Source: Nitrospiraceae bacterium (GTDB lineage Bacteria; Nitrospirota; Nitrospiria; Nitrospirales; Nitrospiraceae). From it: a stretch of DNA of 64,000 nt. The stretch is from assembly GCA_019637075.1 (NCBI GenBank), contig JAHBWI010000006.1:1-64000 (forward strand). Direction: 5' to 3'. The notes beneath the pieces are model-generated. The model saw nothing but the letters and a program-made list of their open reading frames with translations, was not told the origin of the DNA and searched no databases. A program made the position numbers and the translations under genes. Below, piece by piece: positions 27,122 to 36,709 of this stretch. The first letter of the stretch is position 1. The number at the start of each line of letters is the position of its first letter.

Positions 27122-28524
27122 TGCCGCTGCGCCTCAGACTCACCCTCTGGTACGGAACGGCCCTCGCCCTGATCCTGCTCACATTTTCGCTGATCCTCTA
27201 CACAGTTACGGCCCGTACCCTGCGCGATCAGGTGGATGAGTCCCTGGACGAAACCGCCACCGCGGCGGTGCGCTCCCTCGAGCAACGCGGATTCCTCCCC
27301 TTGCTCGACGAGGAAGAATTGCTGAGCCAATTTCCTGAACTCGCCCGGATCGATAAGTTCTTTCAGATTTTCAGCCCGACAGGCACGATTACGATCCGGA
27401 GCCCGAACATCCGGCAGCACGACGTGCCCTTAAGCCGCCATGCCCTGGAAGTTGCCTTCACCGGCCGAACCATCTTCGAGTCCGCCAAGTATCCCAACGA
27501 ACCACCGTTGCGCATGGTGTCCGTCCCGATCATTTATCGAGGCTCGCTGCTCTACATCATTCAAGTCGGCACCACACTGGAAGCCGTCGAAGAAACGTTG
27601 CGCCGATTCCTCATCGTGCTGTTGATCATGGCGCCCCTGGCGGTGGCCGTCTCTCTCGTGGGAGGGTGGTTTCTGGCTGGACGCGCGCTACGGCCGATGG
27701 ACGCGATTACGGTGGCGGCACAGCGAATTGCCGGCGGCGATCTGACTCAGCGCCTCACGCCGCCTCGCTCGGCGGATGAAATCGGCCGGCTTACCGACAC
27801 GTTCAATAACATGATCGCCCGGCTCGAAACTTCCTTCGCGCAGATTCGGCAATTCAGCAGCGACGCCTCGCACGAGCTGCGGACGCCGCTGACGGTCATG
27901 AAGGGTGAAACCGAATTGGTCCTCCGACGCACCAGGCCGGTCGCCGAATACGTGGCGGTGCTCGAAAGTAATCTCGAAGAAATCGACCGTATGTCCCGTA
28001 TCGTGGACGAACTGCTGTTTTTGTCGCGCGCGGATCTGGGACAAATCAAGATGGAGTTCGCGCCGGTCAATCTCCAATCTCTTGTCGAGGATATCCAACG
28101 ACAGGCTTGCCTGCTTGGGCAAGAGCGCGGCGTCGAGGTCGTCCTGGGGGAGTCCTCGCCCGCCACCGTGATGGGCGACGAGTTGCGCCTCCGGGAACTG
28201 CTGTTGAACGTGGTCGATAATGCCGTGAAGTATTCCTATACCGGAGGAACGGTAAACATCGACATTCGGCAAGAAGGTCGACACGTCCGAATCGCGGTGA
28301 CCGATCACGGAATCGGCATCCCCCCCGAATATCACAAGCAAATCTTCGACCGCTTCTTCCGCACGGATGGAGCCCGTGCCCACACGAGAAAAGGGACCGG
28401 TCTCGGCCTCTCGATCTGCGCCTGGATCGTCGAAACCCATCACGGCCGAATCGATGTCCGAAGCGAAGCGGGCAAAGGTTCCACGTTTACGATCACTCTC
28501 CCGCTCGCGCCCCCCAAATCTTAA
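27121..28524 (+). CDS. Sensor histidine kinase with HAMP domain
   Basis: The 467-residue kinase has transmembrane helices near residues 7-30 and 160-185 around a periplasmic sensor of about 130 residues. HAMP comes next. HisKA has FSSDASHELRTPLTVMKGE with the phospho-His. HATPase_c has the N box NVVDNAVKYS, G1 DHGIGIPPE and G2 GTGLGLSI. It pairs with the regulator upstream. The signal is probably periplasmic; the sensor domain itself is not recognisable. Confidence 0.93.
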   Translation: MPLRLRLTLWYGTALALILLTFSLILYTVTARTLRDQVDESLDETATAAVRSLEQRGFLPLLDEEELLSQFPELARIDKFFQIFSPTGTITIRSPNIRQHDVPLSRHALEVAFTGRTIFESAKYPNEPPLRMVSVPIIYRGSLLYIIQVGTTLEAVEETLRRFLIVLLIMAPLAVAVSLVGGWFLAGRALRPMDAITVAAQRIAGGDLTQRLTPPRSADEIGRLTDTFNNMIARLETSFAQIRQFSSDASHELRTPLTVMKGETELVLRRTRPVAEYVAVLESNLEEIDRMSRIVDELLFLSRADLGQIKMEFAPVNLQSLVEDIQRQACLLGQERGVEVVLGESSPATVMGDELRLRELLLNVVDNAVKYSYTGGTVNIDIRQEGRHVRIAVTDHGIGIPPEYHKQIFDRFFRTDGARAHTRKGTGLGLSICAWIVETHHGRIDVRSEAGKGSTFTITLPLAPPKS

Positions 28525-28547
28525 TCACTTTTAATCCCGGCTTAATC
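28521..28547 (+). promoter_or_regulatory. Three phased TTAATC direct repeats, probable response-regulator site
   Basis: TTAATC occurs at 28521-28526, 28531-28536 and 28542-28547, spaced 10 and 11 bp, one helical turn each. OmpR-family regulators bind such head-to-tail repeats. They lie about 80 bp before degP; the first overlaps the kinase stop codon. Confidence 0.55.
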
Positions 28548-28627
28548 CTCGTCTCATTCCCGATTGTTAGCCTTCATGCGTGATGTGTCACAGCCGCACA
28601 TCAAACGTCTATCTAGAGGAGGGAGCT

Positions 28628-30115
28628 ATGAGACGAATGACCCAGTCAGTCGGCACGTTTCTCGCCGTGGCCGTCGTCGGCACGGCCCTCGTCGCCAGCT
28701 ATGCCGGACTCACGATGTCGCATGCATCCGGATCGTCGCCGACCGTCGAACCACAACAGCCAACTGTGCAGTCGGCCTTACCGACAAACGGTTTTACCGA
28801 TGTCGCCAAATCCGTCACCCCGGCCGTCGTCAATATCGTCACGACCGGAGCGGAGCGCATCTCGGACCAGGGGAACCCGCGGGACCGCATGGAGGAATTC
28901 TTCGGATCGCCCTGGGGCCCCTCCGGGCCTCGACGGCATGGTCCGCCGTCAGAGCCGCGTGAACCGAGGGGAGGCGGCCAAGGCTCCGGTGTCATCGTCA
29001 CGCCTGATGGATATGTCCTCACCAACAACCATGTCATTGCGGGCGCCCGCACCTTGACCGTCACGCTGCCCGACAAACGGGAATTCAAAGGGCGCGTCAT
29101 CGGCACAGACCCCAAGACCGACGTCGCCGTGATCAAGATCGACGGGAGCAATCTGCCCACCGTCCCCTGGGGCGATTCATCGAAACTGCAGGTCGGTGAG
29201 TATGTCCTGGCGGTCGGAAACCCATTCGGTCTGAATTCCACCGTCACGCTTGGCATCGTCAGCGCACTCGGACGTGGGCGCATGGGTATTACCCAATATG
29301 AGGACTTCATCCAGACGGACGCCGCCATCAATCCCGGCAATTCCGGCGGAGCGTTGGTGAACACGCGGGGCGAGCTGGTCGGCATCAACACGGCCATCTT
29401 TTCTCAATCCGGCGGGTACCAGGGAGTGGGCTTCGCCGTTCCCACCGGGATGAGCAAACCGATTTATGAGAGCCTGGTGAAAACCGGAAAAGTCGTGCGC
29501 GGCTATCTCGGTGTCGGCATCCAGGATCTGACGCCTGATTTGGCCAAATCCTTCGGCCTCGGCGACAGCAAAGGCGCGGTCGTCACGGACGTGAAGGAGG
29601 ACGGCCCCGCCGACCGAGCGGGACTCAAGCAGGGGGACGTCATTACGACGTATCAGGGGACCGCCATCGAGGATGCGATCGGGTTGCAACGGGCGGTGAC
29701 CCGAACCGCCGTAGGGAACAACGCGTCGGTGACGGTGATGCGTGACGGGCGCAAGAAAGACCTGACCGTCACCCTCGGGGAACTTCCTGAGCAGACCCAA
29801 GTCGCCAAGGCTGAAACCGGAGGGACCGATCACCCCCTGGCCGGACTCGCCGTCCAGGATCTCGATCGGAACACGGCACAGGAGCTGGGGCTCAAAGGTA
29901 AGACACAGGGAGTCGTGGTGATGACTGTGGAGCCGGACAGTGCCGCCGAACGGGCCGGCATCATGCCCGGGGACGTCATTCGTGAGATCAACCGGCAGCC
30001 GGTCGCGTCGACCAAAGACTATGACCGTGTTGCGGGCGGCCTCAAGAAGACCGAGCAGGTGCTCGTGCTGGTCAACCGACGGGGGGCCTCGCTCTATCTC
30101 AGTGCCAAGATCTGA
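28628..30115 (+). CDS. DegP/Do-like periplasmic serine protease
   Basis: ATG 28628 follows a GAGGAGGGA ribosome-binding site. The 495-residue protein has an N-terminal signal/anchor (about 8-30). The trypsin-like domain keeps the triad H135 (LTNNHVIAG), D165 (DPKTDVAVIK) and S239 (NPGNSGGAL). Two PDZ domains follow, about 295-390 and 405-490. It degrades or refolds damaged envelope proteins. A 48-nt longer frame lacks a ribosome-binding site. It is probably controlled by the two-component pair directly upstream. Confidence 0.95.
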   Translation: MRRMTQSVGTFLAVAVVGTALVASYAGLTMSHASGSSPTVEPQQPTVQSALPTNGFTDVAKSVTPAVVNIVTTGAERISDQGNPRDRMEEFFGSPWGPSGPRRHGPPSEPREPRGGGQGSGVIVTPDGYVLTNNHVIAGARTLTVTLPDKREFKGRVIGTDPKTDVAVIKIDGSNLPTVPWGDSSKLQVGEYVLAVGNPFGLNSTVTLGIVSALGRGRMGITQYEDFIQTDAAINPGNSGGALVNTRGELVGINTAIFSQSGGYQGVGFAVPTGMSKPIYESLVKTGKVVRGYLGVGIQDLTPDLAKSFGLGDSKGAVVTDVKEDGPADRAGLKQGDVITTYQGTAIEDAIGLQRAVTRTAVGNNASVTVMRDGRKKDLTVTLGELPEQTQVAKAETGGTDHPLAGLAVQDLDRNTAQELGLKGKTQGVVVMTVEPDSAAERAGIMPGDVIREINRQPVASTKDYDRVAGGLKKTEQVLVLVNRRGASLYLSAKI

Positions 30116-30126
30116 GCAAGGCGAGT

Positions 30127-30163
30127 AGGGCTACCGCCGGGGCCTGGCCTCAGCGGTAGCCCT
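30127..30163. terminator. Hairpin terminating degP, overlapping the rimO 3' end
   Basis: AGGGCTACCGC (30127-30137) pairs perfectly with GCGGTAGCCCT (30153-30163). The right arm includes the last codons of convergent rimO (stop at 30150). T-tracts are poor on both strands. Confidence 0.55.
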
Positions 30164-31589
30164 GCCCGAGTTTCTTGGGGGTCAACAGGGTTGGACCAGG
30201 GGAGGAGGCGCGCCCCTGAGCAGGATGCCCGATCAAATCGTACCCAGCCACGTCGGTAACGGTCACAGCCGCAAAGTCCCCCGGCGAACCGGCATCCCGA
30301 TCGCAATACACGACGCCGTCGATCTCAGGTGCCAATCCCTCGTGCCGTGCTTCCAACAGGCGGTCCGAGTCCTCGGACAGACCGTCGATCAAGACCTGCA
30401 GGGTCTTGCCCACATACTGTTGATTCTTCCTCGTGCTGATCGATTCCTGCAACGCCAGCAGCTCGTTGCGCCGCTCATCCATGACATCGGAGTCCACCTT
30501 GTCGCCAAGATCGATGGCCGACGTTCCTTCCTCATCGGAATAGAGAAACACCGCCGCGCGATCGAACTCCATGTCGGCCAGGAATTCCCGCAACTCATCG
30601 AAGGCTGCGTCCGTTTCACCAGGAAACCCCACAATGAACGCCGTTCGAAAAAACACGCCGGGAATCTTCTTCCGGATTCGATCCACCAGCGCCGTGAGGT
30701 GCTTCCGGTCGCCCAGCCGATGCATGCGCTTGAGCATAGCATTGTTGATGTGTTGCAGAGGCATGTCGATGTACTTGGTGATCCGCGCCTCATCCGCATA
30801 CAAGTCCAACAACTCCTCGGTGACCTGCTGCGGGTAGAGATAAAAGGGCCTGATCCAGCGCGCGCCGTCGACCTTGAGCAGAGCACGAAGGAGCGAGACG
30901 AGCCCGTGACGGAGTCCGAGGTCCACCCCGTAGTTGATCGTGTCCTGGGAGATGAGATTCAGTTCCTTGACGCCCTCGCCGACCAGCCGTTCGGCTTCGG
31001 CCACGATAGACTCAATGGGACGGCTTCGCTGCTTCCCTCGCATGATGGGAATCGCACAGAACGCGCAGTTCCGGTTACAGCCTTCCGCGATCTTCACATA
31101 GGCACTGTGCAAGGCTCCCAATCGAATTCGAGGCGTCGAGGCGTCGTAGAGATAGGGTGGTTCACCGATCCACAGCCGCTGTTGTCGCCGTGTAGGCGCG
31201 AGCAACTTCCGGCAGATCTCGGCGATTCGTCCGAATTCTCCGGTGCCGACCACCCCGTCCAGTTCGGGCAACTCCTTCAGCAGCTCGCCCTGGTAACGCT
31301 GCGCCAGGCAACCCGCAGCGATCAAGACGCGGCAAGAGCCGGTCTTTTTCAGACGCCCATGCTCGATGATGCTATTGATGGATTCTTGTTTGGCTTCTTC
31401 AATGAAGCTGCAGGTATTGATGATGACCACCTGCGCTTTTCTGGCGTCGCCGGTCAGCTCGAATCCGCCGGATACAAGAGTCCCCAGCATGACTTCGGAG
31501 TCGACCTGGTTCTTCGAACAACCGAGGTTGACGAATCCGATGGTCGGTTTGGCGGTGGGCCGGCCTGGCTTGATGAGAGGGGACGCCAT
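30150..31589 (-). CDS. rimO: Ribosomal protein S12 methylthiotransferase
   Basis: The 479-residue protein has the N-terminal methylthiotransferase domain (FVNLGCSKNQVDSEVMLG). The radical-SAM cluster motif is CNRNCAFCAIPIMRGKQRSR. A C-terminal TRAM domain completes it. RimO converts a conserved Asp of ribosomal protein S12 to 3-methylthio-Asp. MiaB is the main homologue, but the SKNQVDSE block and the RG-rich loop fit RimO. It is divergent from the carbonic anhydrase gene. Confidence 0.93.
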   Translation of the reverse strand: MASPLIKPGRPTAKPTIGFVNLGCSKNQVDSEVMLGTLVSGGFELTGDARKAQVVIINTCSFIEEAKQESINSIIEHGRLKKTGSCRVLIAAGCLAQRYQGELLKELPELDGVVGTGEFGRIAEICRKLLAPTRRQQRLWIGEPPYLYDASTPRIRLGALHSAYVKIAEGCNRNCAFCAIPIMRGKQRSRPIESIVAEAERLVGEGVKELNLISQDTINYGVDLGLRHGLVSLLRALLKVDGARWIRPFYLYPQQVTEELLDLYADEARITKYIDMPLQHINNAMLKRMHRLGDRKHLTALVDRIRKKIPGVFFRTAFIVGFPGETDAAFDELREFLADMEFDRAAVFLYSDEEGTSAIDLGDKVDSDVMDERRNELLALQESISTRKNQQYVGKTLQVLIDGLSEDSDRLLEARHEGLAPEIDGVVYCDRDAGSPGDFAAVTVTDVAGYDLIGHPAQGRASSPGPTLLTPKKLGQGYR

Positions 31590-31638
31590 ACGACCAGCAG
31601 TCTACGAGACGCCGGAAAAGCCTGTCAAACCTCCGCTC

Positions 31639-31668
31639 TTGCTATTCCCCGTCGGCCTGTCCTAGATT
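31639..31668 (+). promoter_or_regulatory. Sigma-70 promoter placing the start codon at +1 (leaderless)
   Basis: TTGCTA (31639-31644), an 18-bp spacer and TAGATT (31663-31668). The ATG at 31676 lies 7 nt after the -10 box. There is no Shine-Dalgarno sequence. Confidence 0.5.
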
Positions 31669-31675
31669 CAATCGC

Positions 31676-32215
31676 ATGATCCGCACGTTTCAAGGCATCA
31701 AGCCCACGATCCCTGAGTCCTGCTTCATCGAAGACACCGCCGTGGTCATCGGCGACGTCATCATGGGCGAAGACTGCAGCGCCTGGTTTCATGCCGTGAT
31801 CCGAGGTGACGTCAATTACATCCGCATCGGGCACCGGACGAACGTCCAGGACCTATGCATGCTTCATGTGACTCACGATACTCATCCCCTCATCATCGGA
31901 GACGACGTGACCATCGGGCACCATGTCGTCCTGCACGGCTGTACGGTGAAGGACCGCGTGTTGGTCGGGATGGGCGCCATTATTATGGACGGCGCCGTGA
32001 TCGGCGAGGATTCGGTCATCGGCGCGGGCGCCCTCGTGACCGAAAATACGATCGTGCCTCCGAAGAGTCTGGTGTTAGGATCTCCTGCGAAGGTCAAGCG
32101 CCCGGTCAGCGAAGAGGAGCTGGCCTGGATCAGAGAATCGGCGCAGAACTACGTTCGGTACGCCCGCCAATATATGTCCGGACCTGAAAAAAGCCGCCCG
32201 GGTTTCTGGGTGTAG
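31676..32215 (+). CDS. Gamma-class carbonic anhydrase family protein
   Basis: The 179-residue protein is a left-handed beta-helix built from hexapeptide repeats. Metal ligands are visible as H64 (MLHV), H82 and H87 (IGHHVVLHGC). W-F-H-A-V-I-R-G-D at 37-45 supplies the conserved Arg and Asp. Members may hydrate CO2 or be catalytically silent (YrdA/PaaY). Without the acidic loop of archaeal Cam the activity is uncertain. Confidence 0.9.
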   Translation: MIRTFQGIKPTIPESCFIEDTAVVIGDVIMGEDCSAWFHAVIRGDVNYIRIGHRTNVQDLCMLHVTHDTHPLIIGDDVTIGHHVVLHGCTVKDRVLVGMGAIIMDGAVIGEDSVIGAGALVTENTIVPPKSLVLGSPAKVKRPVSEEELAWIRESAQNYVRYARQYMSGPEKSRPGFWV

Positions 32216-32239
32216 CCTGCCGGTTTCCGAGTCGGACGA

Positions 32240-32968
32240 TCAACGTCGGGACTTCAGCCGTCCGCTCTTGGTTCCAAGACCAACAAAACAGATGGGATCG
32301 CCCACCGTTGGCGACGGATACGTTCGTTCCTCAATGTGATAGGGAATCCCATGTCGATGACACCACTCGGCGATCCAGACGGCCTCCTCGACCGTCGTCG
32401 TGACCAGCCCGGGAAGTTTCAAGCGGCTGAGACAGCGGTCGACGAGGCGTGCCACCGCCCGTTGCTCGGGGAGGAATCTCCGCGCGTTGAATGTCACCGG
32501 GTTGGCTCGGCCATAGGACAGCGCCGACAGCTCAGGAAATCGTTCGGGGTCGTTCGCCACGCTCACCAACCACAGGTGGTCATAGCCCGCCCGAACAGAG
32601 CCGCCGTCTCGAGCCTCGAAGCGGCAGGACACATCTCGGCAGGCCCGATTCAGCACCGCCACTTCATTCTTTCGTAGATTGCACGCGGTTACGGTTCGAC
32701 CCAACTCCAGCTGCTCGAGGACGACCAGCGGAATCTCGGCCACACCAGCTCCCACATAGAGACTTGCCCCGTTCCTTCCGAGTCGAGTGAGCAGAGCTCG
32801 ACCGAGTCGCATCCCCAGCCGGCGACAGAGTTCCCGTTTGACCGACCAAAACTCGTCGCCTCCTTCGTCACAGTAGATGGGGCCCAAGGCCTTGTAGTCG
32901 AGGCGCTCAAAGACTTCGCTGACCGCCCGTCTCGATGCTGGCTGTATCGTCCAGGTGCTAGGTGTCAT
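32240..32968 (-). CDS. Conserved-looking protein with a possible SAM-binding fold
   Basis: The 242-residue protein is not recognised by name. GASLYVGAGVAEIPLVVLEQ followed by TVTACNLRKNEVAVLN looks like the glycine loop and acidic/Asn strand of a class I methyltransferase. YDHLWLVSVANDP would be strand 4. The canonical E/D after strand 2 is missing. It overlaps the M28 peptidase gene by 11 nt. Confidence 0.6.
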   Translation of the reverse strand: MTPSTWTIQPASRRAVSEVFERLDYKALGPIYCDEGGDEFWSVKRELCRRLGMRLGRALLTRLGRNGASLYVGAGVAEIPLVVLEQLELGRTVTACNLRKNEVAVLNRACRDVSCRFEARDGGSVRAGYDHLWLVSVANDPERFPELSALSYGRANPVTFNARRFLPEQRAVARLVDRCLSRLKLPGLVTTTVEEAVWIAEWCHRHGIPYHIEERTYPSPTVGDPICFVGLGTKSGRLKSRR

Positions 32969-33824
32969 GTCGCTCCACTGCTGCCCACCGTCTCGCCGTA
33001 TCGGTCACCAATCGCGTGACCAGGGCAACAAACTCCAGATTCAATGTGTCAATCGTATCGGTCGACTTATGGTAATGAGGATTTCGAAAATTGGCCGTAT
33101 CCGTCAGCATGATCGCCGGATATCCCTCGTCCCAGAATGCCGCATGGTCGCTACGCCTTGTATCAGGTAACTGCTCGCCCCGACCCGGCACGACCAATGG
33201 AATCAGGGGAAGCTCGCTTACCGTTTGCCGACCGGCTTCGGTCAACAGGCCGACGAGCGGAAGGGCAGTCTGGTTACCGATGACGGCCAGAAAGTTTCCG
33301 ACGGTGGGAACGGCGATGGGAACGTGGGGAGGGGCCATCTGCGTCCCTGCTTCCGATCGCGCATACCCGACGCATTCGAGAATAATGGCGCCGGCCAGCT
33401 GTTCATGGGCGCGCTTCAGAGCGGCCGCGTAAGCCCGGCTGCCGATCAGATCCTCTTCCTCAAGGCAGAACGCGATCCACCGAATGGGGCGCCCCATGGG
33501 CTCGCGGCTCAGGACGCTCGCGCTTTCCAGCAGCACAGCCAGCGCACTCGCGTTGTCGTCGGCCCCTGGCGAACCCGGCACGGTGTCATAATGGGCTCCG
33601 ACCAACAGGGGCGGACCCGAAGGGCGAACCGCGGCCGGAAGCTCCGCCACGATATTGCGATAGACGCCTCCCATACCTTCAAAGGCATGGCGCTCGACTT
33701 CATATCCCATTCGCTGGAACTGGTCGCTGAGATACTCTTCGGCGGCGAGCAGGGAAGCAGCAGCCGTGTGGGGGTGCCGTTCTCCGACGAGGGCGCGCAG
33801 GTGGGCAAGCAGACGGTTCGTCAC
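32958..33824 (-). CDS. M28 family metallopeptidase
   Basis: It begins at GTG 33824, 3 nt after the argB stop, giving 288 aa. The zinc-binding core is present: VGAHYDTVPGSPGADDNASA, FCLEEEDLIGS and RRSDHAAFWDEGYPAIMLTD. No signal peptide is seen, so it is probably cytosolic. Aminopeptidase or glutaminyl cyclase-like activity is possible. It sits at the end of the hslVU-argB transcript, and its start lacks a good ribosome-binding site, suggesting coupling to argB. Confidence 0.85.
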   Translation of the reverse strand: MTNRLLAHLRALVGERHPHTAAASLLAAEEYLSDQFQRMGYEVERHAFEGMGGVYRNIVAELPAAVRPSGPPLLVGAHYDTVPGSPGADDNASALAVLLESASVLSREPMGRPIRWIAFCLEEEDLIGSRAYAAALKRAHEQLAGAIILECVGYARSEAGTQMAPPHVPIAVPTVGNFLAVIGNQTALPLVGLLTEAGRQTVSELPLIPLVVPGRGEQLPDTRRSDHAAFWDEGYPAIMLTDTANFRNPHYHKSTDTIDTLNLEFVALVTRLVTDTARRWAAVERHDT

Positions 33825-33827
33825 GAC

Positions 33828-34718
33828 CTACGAGACGATCTCGGTGCCGATGCCCTTGTGGGTAAAAATCTCCAGCAAGATGGCATGCGGCACTCGCCCG
33901 TCGATGATATGCGCCTTCCCGACTCCGCCCGCGAGTGCGTCCAAGCAGGCATGGACCTTCGGCAACATCCCCTCGCTGATCGTGCCCCGTTTGACCATCC
34001 GCTGCACGTCTTTCCTGGAGACCGTCGAGAGGTGACGGCCGTTGGCATCCCGGATTCCCTTCACGTCGGTCAACATCACCAACTTTTCCGCTTTCAAGGC
34101 GGCGGCAATCGCGCCGGCCACGAGGTCGGCATTGATGTTATACGTGTTGCCCTCCCGATCGGTGCCGATCGGGGCGATGATCGGAATGTAATGGTCTTCC
34201 TGTAGCTTGAGCAGCAGCGTGGGATCAACGGATTTCACGTCACCCACCAACCCGAAGTCTCCCGCTTCGTCATCCAGGTCTTTTTCCAGACTCTCCGCCC
34301 AAGCCTTCACCGTCAACGGCTTCGTGAGCATCAGCCCGCCGTCCTTACCGCTGAGCCCCACCGCTTTGCCGCCGTGGCGGTTCAGCAGATCAACGATTTC
34401 CATGTTGATGCGACCGGCCAGCACCATCTCGACGATCTCCATGGTCACGGGATCGGTAATCCGCACGCCATGTTTGAATTTGGCTTCGATCCCGAGCCGA
34501 TCGAGCATCTTGTCGATCTGAGGACCGCCGCCGTGCACGATCACCGGGTTCAGGCCGACGTACTTCAACAGCACCACGTCCTGCGCGAACCGCTCCTTGA
34601 GGGACGAGTCCGTCATGGCGTGGCCGCCGTACTTGATGACGACGGTCTTGCGCTGAAACGTCCGGATGTAGGGCAGCGCCTCGATCAGGACATTGGCTTT
34701 CTTGATAAGTTTGTTCAT
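33828..34718 (-). CDS. argB: Acetylglutamate kinase
   Basis: The 296-residue kinase has VVIKYGGHAM, the substrate loop NPVIVHGGGPQID and NINADLVAGAIAAALKAEKL. LTDVKGI and the C-terminal HIIDGRVPHAILLEIFT are also typical. It phosphorylates N-acetylglutamate, the second step of arginine biosynthesis. An AAGGAG site lies just before the ATG. Its position after hslU suggests read-through from the protease operon; no other arg gene is in the window. Confidence 0.95.
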   Translation of the reverse strand: MNKLIKKANVLIEALPYIRTFQRKTVVIKYGGHAMTDSSLKERFAQDVVLLKYVGLNPVIVHGGGPQIDKMLDRLGIEAKFKHGVRITDPVTMEIVEMVLAGRINMEIVDLLNRHGGKAVGLSGKDGGLMLTKPLTVKAWAESLEKDLDDEAGDFGLVGDVKSVDPTLLLKLQEDHYIPIIAPIGTDREGNTYNINADLVAGAIAAALKAEKLVMLTDVKGIRDANGRHLSTVSRKDVQRMVKRGTISEGMLPKVHACLDALAGGVGKAHIIDGRVPHAILLEIFTHKGIGTEIVS

Positions 34719-34741
34719 GCGTCGCTCCTTCCGGCCGGCGA

Positions 34742-36145
34742 TCAGAGAATATACCGGCTGAGGTCCTGATCCTTCACGATATCCTGCAACCGTTGCGTCA
34801 CGTACCGCGCATCGATCATGATCGATTTCTCGGGGCTGTCGGATCCGTCGAAGGAGACCTGCTCCAACAATCGCTCCATGATCGTGAAGAGGCGGCGCGC
34901 GCCGATATTTTCCGTCCGTTCGTTCACCTGGACGGCGGTCGCGGCGATCTGATCCAGCCCGTCCTTCGCAAACTCCACCGTGAGCCCTTCGGTCGCCATC
35001 AAAGCCCTATACTGCTGCACCAGCGCCCCGCGAGGCTCCGTCAGAATGCGCACGAAATCTTCCTGCGTGAGCGCGGCCAATTCGACGCGGATGGGAAACC
35101 GCCCCTGCAACTCTGGAATCAGGTCGGAAGGTTTGGCCACATGAAACGCGCCGGCGGCGATGAACAGGATGTGATCGGTTTGAACCGGGCCATGCTTTGT
35201 GTTGACCGTGGAACCTTCCACGATGGGAAGGAGGTCGCGCTGCACCCCTTCTCGCGACACGTCCGGACCGGCGGTTCGTTCGCGGCCGGCGATCTTGTCG
35301 ATTTCATCCAGAAATACGATGCCGGTTTGCTCCACTTTTCGAATCGCCTCGCGCACGACCTCATCCATGTCGATCAACTTCTGCGCCTCTTCCTGCGTGA
35401 GCAGCTTGAGCGCGTCCGGCACTTTCATGGATCGTTTCTTGCGTTTCCCCTGGAACATTCCGCCCAGCATGTCGCGGAGGTTGCTTTCCAAGTCCTCCAG
35501 ACCGCCGACGTTCGAGACGACGCCCACCGGCAGCGACCGTTCCTTGACCTCGACCTCGACGGATCGCTGGTCGAGTTTACCTTCCCGCAACAGCAGCCGT
35601 AATTTGGAACGTGTGGCATCGGTGGACTCCGCCTGGTCGGGCGTGTCCGGCTTCGCTTCGCCCTGATCGACGAATCCCGGCGTCGTCTTCGGGGCGGGGC
35701 CCGGCAGTAACAGATCCAACAACCGTTCCTCCCCCATCCGCTCCGCCCGCTGCTGCACGTCGACGAGCCGCTGGGACTTGACCAGATTGATCGACAGCTC
35801 CGTCAGGTCACGAATGATGGACTCGACGTCACGCCCCACATAGCCGACCTCGGTAAACTTCGAGGCCTCGATCTTGATGAACGGGGCTTCCGCCATCTTG
35901 GCCAATCGCCGCGCGATCTCCGTCTTCCCCACGCCGGTGGGGCCGATCATGATGATATTTTTCGGCATGACCTCGTCGCGCAATTCCGGCGTCAATTGCT
36001 GACGGCGCCATCGGTTCCGCAACGCAATCGCCACCATGCGCTTCGCCTCCCGCTGACCGATGACATACCGATCCAGCTCGGCGACGATCTGCCGGGGCGT
36101 CAAATTGTTTACGTTCACAGGCAACGAGGGTGTTTCAGCACTCAT
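34742..36145 (-). CDS. hslU: ATP-dependent protease ATPase subunit HslU
   Basis: The 467-residue AAA+ unfoldase has Walker [17 protein letters not shown] and Walker [12 protein letters not shown]. An Asp/Glu-rich I-domain follows in the middle, and the end is the DLSRYIL tail that docks into HslV. It unfolds proteins and feeds them to HslV. The gene order trmFO-xerC-hslV-hslU matches Bacillus and relatives. Confidence 0.96.
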   Translation of the reverse strand: MSAETPSLPVNVNNLTPRQIVAELDRYVIGQREAKRMVAIALRNRWRRQQLTPELRDEVMPKNIIMIGPTGVGKTEIARRLAKMAEAPFIKIEASKFTEVGYVGRDVESIIRDLTELSINLVKSQRLVDVQQRAERMGEERLLDLLLPGPAPKTTPGFVDQGEAKPDTPDQAESTDATRSKLRLLLREGKLDQRSVEVEVKERSLPVGVVSNVGGLEDLESNLRDMLGGMFQGKRKKRSMKVPDALKLLTQEEAQKLIDMDEVVREAIRKVEQTGIVFLDEIDKIAGRERTAGPDVSREGVQRDLLPIVEGSTVNTKHGPVQTDHILFIAAGAFHVAKPSDLIPELQGRFPIRVELAALTQEDFVRILTEPRGALVQQYRALMATEGLTVEFAKDGLDQIAATAVQVNERTENIGARRLFTIMERLLEQVSFDGSDSPEKSIMIDARYVTQRLQDIVKDQDLSRYIL

Positions 36146-36156
36146 GGGTCGGCATC

Positions 36157-36693
36157 CTAACGCGACAACTCCTCAATCACAATCTGTTGATTCGTGTAGA
36201 TGTCGATCGCTCCGGCAATCAACATTGCCTCCTGCACCACCTGCCGCGCCGGCAATGACGAATGGCCCAGGAGCGCCCGGGCGGCCGCCAAGGCATACGG
36301 GCCGCCTGAGCCGATGGCCAGGATCCCATCCTCCGGCTCTACCACGTCGCCGGTGCCGGAAATGATGAAGGAATGCTCCAAATCGGCGACGGCCAGCAAC
36401 GCCTCCAAGCGGCGCAAGACGCGATCCGTCCGCCAATCCTTGGCCAACTCCACCGCCGCTCTGGTCAAGTTGCCGCGGTACTCGGCCAACTTGGCCTCGA
36501 ATTTCTCGAAAAGCGTGAAGGCATCGGCGGTCGCGCCGGCAAAACCGGCCAACACGCGATCTCCGTGCATCCGCCGCATCTTCTTGGCATTGTGCTTCAT
36601 GACCGTCGTTCCGACGGTCACCTGGCCGTCACATCCCATCGCCAACTGATGGTCTCTTCTGACTGCCAGGATGGTGGTCGAACGGATGATCAT
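36157..36693 (-). CDS. hslV: ATP-dependent protease peptidase subunit HslV
   Basis: The start is ATG 36693; the longer open frame lies within xerC. The product has 178 residues. The catalytic N-terminal Thr lies at residue 6 or 7 ([14 protein letters not shown]), so a five- or six-residue propeptide must be removed; E. coli HslV loses only Met. [18 protein letters not shown] and [19 protein letters not shown] are diagnostic. hslU starts 11 nt downstream. Confidence 0.95.
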   Translation of the reverse strand: MIIRSTTILAVRRDHQLAMGCDGQVTVGTTVMKHNAKKMRRMHGDRVLAGFAGATADAFTLFEKFEAKLAEYRGNLTRAAVELAKDWRTDRVLRRLEALLAVADLEHSFIISGTGDVVEPEDGILAIGSGGPYALAAARALLGHSSLPARQVVQEAMLIAGAIDIYTNQQIVIEELSR

Positions 36694-36709
36694 GCGAGAT
36701 GGTTCTCCT

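Noticed and set aside
30225-31679. 484-codon plus-strand frame opposite rimO
   Set aside because: It is the antisense shadow of rimO, with no recognisable domain or ribosome-binding site.
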